A DNA stretch of 64,000 nucleotides from Batillaria attramentaria (lineage: Eukaryota > Mollusca > Gastropoda > Batillariidae), in the NCBI GenBank assembly GCA_018292915.2, contig JACVVK020000221.1, positions 76,001-140,000 on the forward strand, given 5' to 3'. The position numbers and the translations under genes are program-made. Of the stretch, positions 10,804-20,521 are shown in pieces; the stretch's first letter is position 1, and every line of letters begins with the position of its first letter. Below the pieces are notes generated by a model that was not told where the DNA came from, made no database searches, and saw nothing but the letters and a program-made list of their open reading frames with translations.

Positions 10804-11052
10804 TTGGCAGATTTGTAACTGCTGTAAAGGGCTTTTGTACACAAAAAGGCTTTTATATCAGCCACAACAACTCTTTATATCAGCCACAACAACCCTTTAT
10901 ATCAGCCACAACAACCCTTTATATCAGCCACAACAACTCTTTATATCAGCCACAACAACCCTTTATATCAGCCACAACAACCCTTTAAATCAGCCATAAC
11001 AACCCTTTATATCAGCCACAACGGCTCTTTATATCAGCCACAAATCTGCCAA
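10804..11052 (+). repeat. 22-bp minisatellite bounded by inverted repeats
   Basis: About 8-9 copies of CTTTATATCAGCCACAACAACC fill 10850-11042. The array is bracketed by TTGGCAGATTTGT (10804-10816) and its exact reverse complement ACAAATCTGCCAA (11040-11052). Units differ by single substitutions (AACAACT/AACAACC, CATAACA, ACGGCT). Confidence 0.9.
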
Positions 11053-11163
11053 GTTCCTGTTGCCTGGAGTTTACAATTGCTGAGAAAATGAGAAAACGTT
11101 AAAGTTTTGGATTTTTCATTCTGATGACGCAAACTTGGCCTTCAGGAGATATGTTTGAAAAGG

Positions 11164-11612
11164 CCATGTGGGGTCATGTTTGGACTTTATTTGAGGTACC
11201 CTGTTTGGCGAGTGTACTAGTCTGTAGTGATTTTTGTTGTCATGAAAAAGCGTGATTTTCGTGAGTTTTGTGTTATGTAGGTCAAGGTGCATGCCACGCG
11301 GTCGCAATAAGAGGCAAGCTGCCAGTGAAGCTGGGACTTTTTGCACAGAGGTCGAGCAGTAGTGACGCAAGCGGATTTGTGTGAACTGGCTCTCTGGCCT
11401 AAACAGAAAGAAGACGTGCATTACTCCAGTGAGGCATAAGCGGAAAGGAGACATTCAATTTTTTTTAAACTCCTGTCAGGTGCGTGCCTTTGAGTGGTCT
11501 GTTCATGGTAGTAATTGTTTCTTGATTGAAGCATTTTTAAGGGTGACTATGGTGCCTGAGGCTAATAGGGAATGTATAGGCATTTTGAGGCCCTGTGTGT
11601 TTGTGTCCTTCG
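11164..11612 (+). repeat. Dispersed repeat family C, copy 2
   Basis: Same order of landmarks as 961-1450: GTGGGGTCATGTTTGG, GATTTTCGTGA, GTCAAGGTGCATGCCA, CATTACTCCAGTGAGGC and ATGCCTGAGGCTAATAGG. Differences are scattered substitutions and small indels. Confidence 0.75.
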
Positions 11613-12358
11613 GCCTGTTCCGCGCCAGTTTGCAATTGACTCTGCTGTTCATGAATTCCGGTTAGTCGTCTTATACAACCTGTGTTAGTTTGGTGAAGAC
11701 TGAATCGGATTTAGTCGGTGGCACGCATGAGAAAGAAACGTTGGCAAAGCGATTCTTCCCTCCACCCCCCCCCCCCCCCCATGCCCAAGGGAAACAACCC
11801 AAACTTCCGCATTACCATGGTAACAGGACTGAAGAATACAAAAAACAAATTCAGCAGACTGCCAGTACCACACGCCAAGGACCAAAACTCTCCATCTCGT
11901 CCGGTGTGTATCCCCGGTGGCCCAATCTTGTGTCAGCAGTAAACGGAATATTCCGGAAGAAGAGTTCTCTCCGGTGCCCTGGGGAAGAACAGTGCAGCGA
12001 ACGCGCGTGGGCTAAACTAGGTGTTCAGTAAAAATAGTCCACATCTGAGGGGAGCTGGGATTGGATTCAGTGTCGGATTAGCGGACCCACTGGCCGATAA
12101 GTGTAGCCTACCTGGTTCAGAGAAAGGAGACTGACTCTAACGAGAGACAGTAGAAGAACAGATCGCCGGCTCCAGTGCTTCCGGAAGGGGGGGGGGAGTG
12201 TGCAGTAAACTGAGCCTCATTATCTACAGGAATACATGTATACATAGAAACACGCAGTTCTGAGAGAGACGAGACACTACGCGAGCACAGTGGACTGCAG
12301 TCTGTGTGCTGAGCGATATGTGATTAGCAGAGGTACAGTCCTCTCCATCTCTAGTATG
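11613..12358. other. No gene recognised; C run and a MITE-like palindrome motif
   Basis: Holds a C-rich run at about 11763-11780 and ATTACCATGGTAAC at 11811-11824, an X-box-like palindrome. The open frame at 11690-12031 is interrupted in similarity by the C run and has no recognisable domain. Confidence 0.4.
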
Positions 12359-12362
12359 GCAC

Positions 12363-12426
<64 letters not shown>

Positions 12427-12467
12427 GGGGTTTAAAGTCCTTTTCCACCACGTAATAGCACCACGTG
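12358..12467 (-). mobile_element. Truncated SINE A tail with expanded (GT)n and target-site duplication
   Basis: Only the 3' end of SINE A is present (GTTTGGGGGTTTAAAGTCC..TTCCACCACG, 12422-12452), joined to a (GT)n tract at 12366-12423. GCACCACGTG occurs on both sides, at 12359-12368 and 12458-12467. I infer a severely 5'-truncated insertion whose tail expanded into a microsatellite. Confidence 0.75.
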
Positions 12468-12509
12468 AAATAAGGAAAGTGTTGATTGATTTGTCTTCCC
12501 GTGCACACA

Positions 12510-12597
12510 CTGACAAGCAGGAGTGAGTGAGTGAGTGAGTGAGTATTTTAAGGCTTAACGCCGCGTCAGCGACAAAGACTAATTCTGACAAGCAGGA
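12510..12597 (-). mobile_element. Family P SINE-like insertion with 13-bp target-site duplication
   Basis: CTGACAAGCAGGA at 12510-12522 and 12585-12597 brackets a 62-bp insert made of (GTGA)n, TTTTAAGGCTTAACGCCGCG and GACAAAGACTAATT. A second fragment of the same family lies at 23445-23515 on the opposite strand. (GTGA)n plus GGCTTAACGCC is a familiar molluscan SINE tail style. The short insert is a strong 5' truncation. Confidence 0.8.
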
Positions 12598-13417
12598 ACG
12601 GGAGCAGCATAAACGACAACAACAACACGAGGGAATCAGAGTAGCTTTCCTAATGAGAAGGGGGAGGGGGGTTGTGTCTCGTTCTATGTCTTCATTGTTA
12701 GGCTGGTGCCGGCTGTATAGAGGAAGTAATAAGAAGCGTGAGACGTTCCGTGAATGACTATTTCATTTATTCATGTTCCACTGTAAAAGTGTACTTATTG
12801 GTTTATTTTCTGTGGGCTGAAATTTGACATTTCCGGCAAAGAGAAAGAAGCCGAGGCGTCCCCCCCCCCACCCCGGTTTAAGAACGCTTCGGAATTTTGA
12901 GTTTTTCGCTCACGGAACGGAGGGTGCGCGACGGTTGATATTTACAGAGTAAGGCCGACAGATAAGGGAGGAAGACAGTCCTCGAAGAAACGGAATAAGA
13001 GGAAAGAGATGTAGTGGAACACGTATGGGCTTTTTCGAACGCAGAGATGCCATCTTAAACAGAATTGTGACGAGTCAGTGACGAATAGATCTTTCGGTAT
13101 CAATCATTCTGTCTCTCGTCAAACCCTCCCGTGACCGTGTGATAACTATCAATGTAGCCCTGGTCGTTAGTCAGGACCTGACACGTGCCCTGTCCGACCT
13201 CTGGACATAGGACCATGCCGGCAATGTCTGAAAATGCAACGTCCGCGTCTGATGGAAAAGACGGGTGGCGGGAGAGAGGTCACAAACTCCACTGATTACT
13301 CGGCTGATCGACACACATTACACAAAGTTTGCTACAGAGAGGGTTGGTGATAACGCCAAAGATATGGCCGGCCGGCAATCCATCTTGTCATGGCCCTCTC
13401 ACAATCATAACGGCAGC
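12598..13417. other. No recognised feature
   Basis: No repeat match or credible exon. A C run lies at about 12861-12870. Short open frames lack splice context. Confidence 0.4.
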
Positions 13418-13562
13418 AATAATATTCTGCATTTATACGGGCGCTTTGCCAAACTTTTTGGCTCAAAGCGCCGCGATCTGAACCAGTGATGCACGCTCAT
13501 GTCAAGCACGCGCATTCACCCAGACACCGGACGCCAACACGTTATGTTCAGTCACGTGATGT
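13418..13562 (-). mobile_element. Family D element, diverged fragment
   Basis: AATAATATTCTGCATTTATACGGGCGCTTTGCC, CTCAAAGCGCCGCGA, GCACGCTCATGT, GCGCATTCACCCAGACACCGGAC and GTCACGTGATG follow the D order (compare 31377-31520) with many substitutions. Probably an old copy. Confidence 0.6.
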
Positions 13563-13572
13563 TAAATGTAAA

Positions 13573-13900
13573 GCCTGTTCTTAACCGGGCACAGCGCGCG
13601 AAACACACATGTGCACATCACAGTCGTTGCGCTCGGTGTGTCTACTAACTACAAAACTGAACACCCAGCAGCTGTGCTCGATGACAAACCGATTGAAGAT
13701 GCACTGTCCGCCATGTTTGCGCGGCGATTGACGTAGTACAGCCAATCAGAATCTGCTGTGGAAACCACAGTCACAGTTGTGGCTATCTGAAATCCAGGTT
13801 GCTGTGATGACGCCACAGCGGCGGAAACCCCCCAAATCACAACTGTGTCACAACTGTGGACAGCACTGTGGCGCTCCGCAGTGCCCAGTTAAGAGCAGGC
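13573..13900. mobile_element. MITE family G, copy 1
   Basis: Terminal inverted repeats GCCTGTTCTTAACCGGGC (13573-13590) and GCCCAGTTAAGAGCAGGC (13883-13900) pair with two mismatches. The interior matches 41311-41633 almost base for base, including GTCGTTGCGCTCGG, CCGATTGAAGATGCACTGTCC, AGCCAATCAGAATCTG and repeated CACAACTGTG. No transposase frame. Target-site duplication unclear. Confidence 0.85.
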
Positions 13901-14015
13901 TTAAGCTCAGCCATTTTAAGTAAAAGCAAATAATTTTATTAAACATCTCAGCGCTAAAGTGATACCAGCTGGTTGGGTGGCGCTTTCAAGGCTTTTTGTT
14001 TTTCTTACCGCTTCT

Positions 14016-14211
14016 GAAAGGGAGAGGTGGATGAATGTTGGATGTTTGAAGATTTAACTTCCTTTTCCACCAGTTAGGGCGATATCGAAGACGGGGCAAC
14101 GAGAAAAGGCCAGCACAAATATTTGGCCTAAGACAAAATTCGAACTCACGCCCCGGCCAAGCACTGAGAGTTCAATTCTCTACCATTCGACTCCCCGAAA
14201 GGGGGAGGTGG
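14016..14211 (-). mobile_element. SINE family A, diverged, with 15-bp target-site duplication
   Basis: The SINE at about 14031-14196 is flanked by GAAAGGGAGAGGTGG (14016-14030) and GAAAGGGGGAGGTGG (14197-14211), one mismatch. The head is corrupted (GTCGAATGGTAGAG, GAGTTCGAATTTTGTC). An old insertion still bounded by its duplication. Confidence 0.85.
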
Positions 14212-14533
14212 CGTAGGTATGGGAGAGGGGGGCGGGGGGAGGGAGAGGGGGTTGTGACCCTTCTTGACAGCTGGTTTGCTTCCCCTCTTTTGTCCTCATT
14301 TGTTCTGTCGGTCCAGAGCGACTGAATACCTCGCCCAGAATAACTTCCAGCCGAATGCTAAGTACCGCTGATGAAGCCGATGCTGCAGCCAAATAAAGGC
14401 ATGTTTACACGAAGCCACTGAAAGCACTTTGCACTCTGAGTTACTGAAAGAGACGCACAGTTCTAAAGCATCTCCATGATGCCGGAGGACAACAGTACTA
14501 CCCGGAAGCTTCTCACACCGATCCGGATTACGG

Positions 14534-14535
<2 letters not shown>
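14212..14535. other. No recognised feature
   Basis: Purine-rich near 14215-14250, otherwise unremarkable single-copy sequence. Confidence 0.4.

Positions 14536-14569
<34 letters not shown>
14536..14569 (+). repeat. (G)34 homopolymer
   Basis: Uninterrupted run of 34 G residues, capable of G-quadruplex formation and prone to sequencing error. Confidence 0.95.
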
Positions 14570-14978
14570 CTAGCTAAGATGGCGGGAGTTACTCCGAATC
14601 AAAGGTCTTCTCTCTCACTGTTGTAGGGTTAAACGCGCTGTTTCCATGTTTAGTTCGCATCACTAACGGAAGGCCACTTACATTCCGGAACAGTTTCGCT
14701 TGTGAGTTCGCCTGTGCGCTCAATGCAGGCCATCTTAATGATTAGTAGAGCTCGGAATGCGAGACAGTGCCGTGTACAGGTACTGCGAAGCCGGCGAAAA
14801 TTCAAATTCTCCTACTCTACGGGTGACCGCGCGTGCCGCAGACTCTGCCGCTGACTCATTCTGTCCTTCATCAGTATTTGCTTCGCAGCGTGAGGCCTTC
14901 TCTTGGCTCAGTGTCAGCCTTTGAGATGCTGTCACTGTGCAGGCGTCTAAGTGGTGTGATGCTAGACACCACCAAAAC
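14570..14978. other. No recognised feature
   Basis: Single-copy; the open frames here are short and in both orientations with no domain. Confidence 0.4.
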
Positions 14979-15180
14979 AATTCAGAACGAGGAGGGGTGG
15001 GGGTGTTTAGGGGTTAAATGTCCTTTTCCACCACATACGGGTGATATCAAAGACGGGGCAACGATGAAAAAGCCAGCACAAATTATATTTTGCCCCCAGC
15101 CGGGATACGAACTCACGACCCGAGCATTAGAAGTCCAACGCTCTACCATTCGGCCACCCCGGCTCCCCAATTCAGAACGA
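14979..15180 (-). mobile_element. SINE family A with perfect 12-bp target-site duplication
   Basis: AATTCAGAACGA at 14979-14990 and 15169-15180 bounds the SINE (14991-15168). The minus-strand head reads GGCCGAATGGTAGAGCGTTGG then ACTTCTAATGCTCGGGTCG, close to the tRNA-Arg(UCU) anticodon arm. Box B has GAGTTCGTATCCCGGC. Confidence 0.95.
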
Positions 15181-15530
15181 TTTGTGACTCTAAATATGTC
15201 CGGAAAACATGGGCGGGGTTTGAACTGTTAAATGTTTGAAATATTTAGCTTGAAAAGGTATTTACGTTTTTGTGAAGTGTTTGTTTTCTGGTTGGAAAAT
15301 TGACCCTTTCTTTTTCACCGACAAACCGAAACTCAGTGCTACATACATTCGAAAATTCACTTTTTCAGTTCAACAGGAGCGTGCTCGATGACGCAGCGAC
15401 CACACTGAGTGCTCCAGTAGTGTAACAACAGTCGTGGAATTTGAATGTTCGACCGACCGCTCGCGCAAAGTGTGAAAAACACTGTATCGCATTAAGAGCT
15501 GGACTAATTATGAAGACAGAGTATTTCGAG
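15181..15530. other. No recognised feature
   Basis: AT-rich single-copy sequence without gene signals. Confidence 0.4.
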
Positions 15531-15600
15531 CGTGCAGGCGCACTCACGAGCGAAACTGTTCCAAAAGATAGGCTGGCTTAGCGAAGATGGAATTAGCCCT
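15531..15600 (+). repeat. Short dispersed block (family I')
   Basis: GCGTGCAGGCGCACTC..GAGCGAAACTGTTCCAAAA..AGATGGAATTAGCC matches 25346-25410 and, more weakly, 54912-54985. Confidence 0.6.
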
Positions 15601-16002
15601 TTTAAGACATGTGACTCTACCGCCGAATAGTCATAGTCGAAATTTTGTATTCGCAGTGACACCAGGGGGAAAAACCACTCCCCGCCATTTTGAATGACCA
15701 CCTGTGTGCCGAGCTTTGATCGATACGTTCAGTCGGTCGTGTGAACGAAACGAAAAGCAGAAGCCACGGATACACACGGTTGTTAGGCAGACAGAGTGGC
15801 TTGATCGCCGGCTGTAACAAGCGTGCCGCGGACACAAATACACCAATAAACTCACCCGCGCGCACCCACACCGAAACGCGGCCCTGCGGGAGATTTTTCT
15901 CCCCCCCCCCCCCCTTTTTTTTTTTTTTTGTCCTGCTTGATTTCTGTCCCAGGTTCAAAAGCTGACGCGGGTGGGTGGGTGTTTTGGAGTATAACTCCTA
16001 AG
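15601..16002. other. No gene recognised; C/T homopolymers
   Basis: Contains a C run and T run at about 15901-15930. No exon or repeat match. Confidence 0.4.
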
Positions 16003-16200
16003 ATCCAGAGCTCGACCACCCCTGTCCGCTATACATAAGACTTGTTGAAAAGAACCACTGCACACCAGTAGGAGCCACTTCAAGCAACTATTCTGCAAGG
16101 CGTGGGTGGTCCTTCCTGTTAGACCCGAGTCCGCTGCAGATTGCCTAATAGTGGTTTGAAGTGGCTCTTAGTGATTTGAAGATTTCAAGCAAAATTACGA
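16003..16200 (+). mobile_element. Family J fold-back repeat, copy 1
   Basis: AGCCACTTCAAGCAACTATT and AATAGTGGTTTGAAGTGGCT (about 16073-16166) form imperfect inverted arms around a 50-bp core with GCGTGGG..GACCCGAGTCCGCTGCAGATTGC. The reverse complement of the whole block appears at 44440-44640, showing it is a mobile fold-back unit. Confidence 0.7.
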
Positions 16201-16206
16201 TTTTCA

Positions 16207-16250
16207 CATGGGCTTTAAAGAGTTAACGTTTTTTCCACCACGTATAATAC
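16207..16250 (-). mobile_element. SINE family A tail fragment
   Basis: GGGCTTTAAAGAGTTAACG..TTTTTTCCACCACGTA resembles the SINE A 3' segment only. Confidence 0.45.
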
Positions 16251-16742
16251 CCGACGCAATTATGAAGGTCCGTTCAGAGGACTGTATAGTGAATGACGCA
16301 AATTTCAAGAGACCACATTGGTGCATGGATATGTATGTATTACTCCTTACATTAAAACACTTTAACTATCACAGACAGTACTCATGCTCTCAACTGAAAG
16401 GCAGTCTAGTTTCACACCAGCACTAACTGCACTCTGTTGGCAGATGTGGAAAGGGAAGTATGTATGTATTTAGTGTGTAAAATTAAAGCAAAGCAAATGA
16501 TTGTAAGCTGGTGATGGTGGAGGTGTGGTGGTAGTGGTGGTGGTGGTGGTGGTGAGGGGGTGGGGGGGGGGGCATTCCGGTGCTGAACACTCACAGGGTC
16601 ATCACACTGGATGAGAGTATTGCGTGTTTAAACATTTCCAAGTGCCCCGCCAAGCCGCGACTTCGGAGGACGCTGCCCCCGAGTAGTGTCATGCTGCATC
16701 TGTCTCTGACCGCACGCCATAAAAGCGCGATTTTTTGCCTCA
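16251..16742. other. No gene recognised; (GGT)n tract
   Basis: A GGT-rich run lies at about 16512-16560, then a G run. The rest is single-copy sequence without exon signals. Confidence 0.4.
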
Positions 16743-17206
16743 GGTTACAGACCGGTATTAGCTTCCGGGTCATGTAGTAACAAACTCGGCTAAATATAGT
16801 AGAAAATCTTTGCCCCTTTTAAAATTTGTGTGCAGAGTAAAACATGGCAGTCTGGTGCTTTATGCTGGCTTTGTAAACAAGTTTCATGCCAGGTAATAGT
16901 AAAATTAGGGAAAAATGAGGCTGGCTTGTGGACTATTTGTATTCATGCGCGGCTGGCACAGGAGCCAGCAGACGACCGTGGAATGAGGGGGTATGTGGTC
17001 GCTGCCAAAACTGCCAAAAAAAACGGAATATTGGAATTTGTTGAAATTTACTCTACACATGAGTCTATAGCTGCCTGATTTTTGTGATTTTTTTGGTGAA
17101 TTTTAAAGCATTTCTAGGGTGTTATCTGCAACGTTATGTGTAAGAGGAATATATAGCGTTTTCCTCAAAATCTGCATCTCAGGTACGTAGCCTGTATAGT
17201 GTATAG
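16743..17206 (+). repeat. Dispersed repeat family H, copy 1
   Basis: A block of about 455 bp whose reverse complement is at 46158-46675. Landmarks are TTACAGACCGGTATTAGCTT, GAGCCAGCAGACGACCGTGG, ACGTTATGTGTAAGAGGAAT and GGTACGTAGCCTGTA. Similarity ends sharply on both sides. No conserved frame is evident. Confidence 0.8.
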
Positions 17207-18006
17207 TGTCTCGAACAACGCTGATGGGTATCTCCGCAAACTACACGCGCCGATTTCGCCTCCCATCTCATCTCTGCCACAGTTGATAATCACTACGCGC
17301 AAGTAGATCGGCCCGTCTCCTGATCCGTCACAGGGCACTGCGAGCGTGACTCGTAAACAGCCAAAACTTCTCCGCCGCGCGAAATACCCTAAGCAACCAA
17401 ACTGGAACCGAAGCACTACCGTCAACAACATGCGCAAAATAGTTCGTCGGTTTAGTCGTACATCTTTCGCGTGTTGCTAACAGATTTCACAGCAGCTTAG
17501 ACATCTGTATTGTCAAAGACAAATGACGCTTTTACGTCATTTTTCCCAACAGTGGCTGAGACTAGATGGTGGTGACGTCACAGTCGAAGCGAGCTGTGTG
17601 GCATCGCCCTCGACAGTGCTATGGGGACCTGGGCAGATATCAAGCGGAAAATTAAACCACGCGGCCCTTTTCGGTCTTCGACGGCGCGCGTAACAGTGAT
17701 AATCGTTTGTGATGCCGGTCGTAGAGATATATAGCGTTGACTGCCTTGTTTATTCACGGTACCACTTTCCCCTACATTAGTGCTCCATAGATCCGCATTA
17801 AGCTCTGACAATTGATGCGTGACAGGAAGTGAGGGAGGGTTGGTGCGAAATGTATCTAGTTCCTATCTGAAAACTGCGCTGTAGAGAATAAAAAATCGAA
17901 GCAAACAAAAAGCCCTGAAAACGCAACACGCAAGAAAGAAATTTGGAACAAGCAATTCGGACTTACACACAAAACAACACCACACAACACCGCACCACAC
18001 AAAATA
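17207..18006. other. No recognised feature; CRE-like palindrome
   Basis: Contains GGTGACGTCACAG near 17571-17583, a full CRE palindrome. No exon with splice sites. The sequence turns A/C-rich after 17880. Confidence 0.4.
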
Positions 18007-18064
18007 CCACACCACACCACACCACACCACACCACACCACACCACACCACACCACACCACACAC
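18007..18064 (+). repeat. (CCACA)n pentanucleotide repeat
   Basis: About eleven copies of a CCACA/ACACC pentamer. Confidence 0.95.
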
Positions 18065-18165
18065 GAAACAAAACAAAACACCAATATAAAACATAACACA
18101 ACACCAATATAACAAACACACAAAAACAAAACTGAAATCCTTTCAACAAAGATTTAAAAGACTTG

Positions 18166-19015
18166 ATTCGTGTAACCGACGTTCGCGCTGAAAGTTTCTT
18201 ATACAGTTAGACATCTTTTTTCTGCGATGGGTACTGTGGCCGATGAGCAGTAGCCAAATATTTTTTGGTTTTTGTTTGTTTATTGTTGTCGTTGTTTTTT
18301 TGTTGTTGTTGTTGTTGTTTTTGTTTTTTGTTTTTTGTTTCCTTGTTTTTCGGGGGGGGGGGGGGATGTGTTTTTGTTGTTGTTGTTTTTTGTTGTTTTA
18401 TTTTCTTAATTTTTTTTTATTTAACGCGTGGGAAATTTATGTTTATAAACAAGGAAAAGAGACATGCAGCATGATAAATGTTTTGTTTTATTTGTGTGTG
18501 TGTGTTGGAAATGTGTATAAGAAAGGAAAGAAAACAAGCAGCATACATTTTTAAAAAAAAAGAGTAACCGACGTATATGCTGAAAGTTTCTTACACAGAC
18601 AGACATCTTTTTTTCTGCGATGGATACCGTGACTGACGAGAAGTTGCCAAATATTAATTTCTTGTTTTCTTTGTTGTTGTTTTTTTTTTTTTAAGGTGTG
18701 GGAAATTCAAACAAGGGAAGTTGGGAAGTTTGTAAGAAAGAATAGAAAACAGGCAGGTAAAAAAATGAGTAACCGACGTCCGTGCTGAAAGTTTTTTTTT
18801 TATTTACAGAGAGACATCTCTTTCTGCGATGGATACCGTGACCGACGAGAAGTAGCCAAATATTTCTTCTTGTTTTTTGTTTTTCGGGTTTGTTTGTTGT
18901 TGTTGTTTGTTTGTTTGTTTGTTTGTTTTGTTTTTTGTTGGGGGGGGGGGGGGTTACAATGTGTGAGAAGTTCATGTTTGTAAGAAAGGTAAGAAAAGAA
19001 ACAGGAAATAAAAAA
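18166..19015 (+). repeat. Degenerate tandem repeat, three units
   Basis: GTAACCGACG..GCTGAAAGTTT..AGACATCT..CTGCGATGG.TACCGTGAC.GACGAG..AGCCAAATATT begins at 18172, 18564 and 18769. Each conserved block of about 100 bp is followed by a T- or (GTT)n-rich stretch and then GTGGGAAATT-type and AAGAAAGGAAAG-type sequence. The unit spacing (392 and 205 bp) varies because the homopolymer section expands or contracts. Confidence 0.8.
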
Positions 19016-19607
19016 TGCACCGGAGAAAAATCATTCAGTCCCCAAAGCAGGCGGTTCAATTCAGGCATCTGTACGCTACTGAGGACGAGCTGATCTTTCC
19101 CACTGTTCTCCATCTGATGCGTCCCTGTTCTTGTTTGAAATTCACATTGTGGCATTCATTCCACTTTGTTCAGGTCTGTTCTGTCTCATGGCTCGTTAAA
19201 AGGACGTACAATTTCCATGAATCAAAATAAGCTCAGGGTACTGGGTAGATGTAGTCTTGTTGATATAGAAAGTAAGCCTGGGCACGGATATGATTCAGAC
19301 TGGGTTTTGGCTGCCATAATCGTGTCCAACACAACAACAACACTTTGATTTTTTTTCAAAGTTTATTATTTTTATTGATTAAAAAAAAAAAAAAAAACTG
19401 GCATAAGTATGCCTTCTATCTGATGCCTAGCAAGCCTAGAATTCTCTCCCTCATTCTGTCTGCCAGTTACCCTCCCTTGAAACCTTCAAGAAAACCTTTA
19501 AACCCGTCTGTTAAAAAACCGTTTAACTGATTGCATCATCACGACAGTCAGTGTGTCTCTCTCGGCATGTGCGTGTTGTTGTGCCTTGGCTCTGATCTTA
19601 TGGTTCC
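19016..19607. other. No recognised feature; (A)17 run
   Basis: Single-copy sequence with an A run at about 19381-19397. No recognised gene. Confidence 0.4.
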
Positions 19608-19886
19608 GGGCCCGTATGTAAAACTCGAGGTTAATTTAACCCACGGCCACGGGCCTAACCCAGACTAGGACAAAAGAAACCCCAAAACAAAATTAAATAA
19701 AAAAGGAAGCGACGAAAGAAAGACAAAAACCCTTCTATAACGGCATAGGCACCTTGCTGGAATGGACCCGCTTCCTGATTTCAAACAAAAAAACAACAGA
19801 AAATTTAACCCTAGAGCCAGTTTAGTTCGAGGTTAGACTCTAACCCGGGGCTAAACTCCCTAACCCCGACGTTTACATGCGGGCCC
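19608..19886. mobile_element. MITE-like element (family R)
   Basis: The left end GGGCCCGTATGTAAAACTCG and the reverse complement of the right end, GGGCCCGCATGTAAACGTCG, form imperfect terminal inverted repeats. The complementarity continues weakly inward (GAGGTTAATTTAACCC versus GGGGTTAGGGAGTTTAGCCC). The interior is A-rich and non-coding. Single copy in this window. Confidence 0.6.
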
Positions 19887-19970
19887 TGTATAATACATTT
19901 CTTCCTTTTCATTTGTTTCTTTTATGCGCTTAGGACTATCATTTATTGATAGGTCACATCGACTTATTAA

Positions 19971-19971
<1 letters not shown>

Positions 19972-20015
<44 letters not shown>
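19972..20015 (+). repeat. (ATT)n microsatellite
   Basis: About 14 ATT units. Confidence 0.95.
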
Positions 20016-20016
<1 letters not shown>

Positions 20017-20231
20017 TGCAAGTGTGTAGGAACCCATGGCTTAAACAAAACAAACAACAACAACAAAACCCACAAAAACAAACAAACAAACAAACAAACA
20101 CAAAAGCAACAAACCAACAACCAACGAAACCTTTTCTGAAAAATATAAAGTTTCACAATGAGCGAAACAGAGTTTGGCGCGGTAAAATCACCGGAAACTG
20201 AACCAGCTCCAGCCTAAAAACAGGTCGGTGG

Positions 20232-20310
20232 CGAGCCCGAAAAATCTTCCTCAGCCCTGAGGTAGCCTGCATGCTGTCCCTAACAGGAAGCACGTGATTT
20301 TTCGGGCTCG
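20232..20310. repeat. Inverted repeat with 16-bp perfect arms
   Basis: GCGAGCCCGAAAAATC (about 20232-20247) is the reverse complement of GATTTTTCGGGCTCGC (about 20296-20311), separated by about 48 bp. It is a possible short fold-back element or the ends of a small MITE. Confidence 0.7.
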
Positions 20311-20521
20311 CTGCAGTACGTTGCTTGGTTAGTTGGGTTTATCGTCCCACGCCACAACGAGGTGACTGGATACGGCCCTAAGGGGCAGGTTATGGCGGAG
20401 GGGATAGCTACCCTAACTGAACAGTCCAGCTGAACACTCATTCACTCCAGTCAGACCGCCAGGCCGGCCACATTTCACGTATCCTTGACTGTAATGGACA
20501 AGTTACACAAACAGATCCAGT

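Noticed and set aside
14991..15168. Genuine tRNA gene
   Set aside because: Box A and box B are recognisable but the cloverleaf is broken and the sequence continues into a shared SINE body with target-site duplications.
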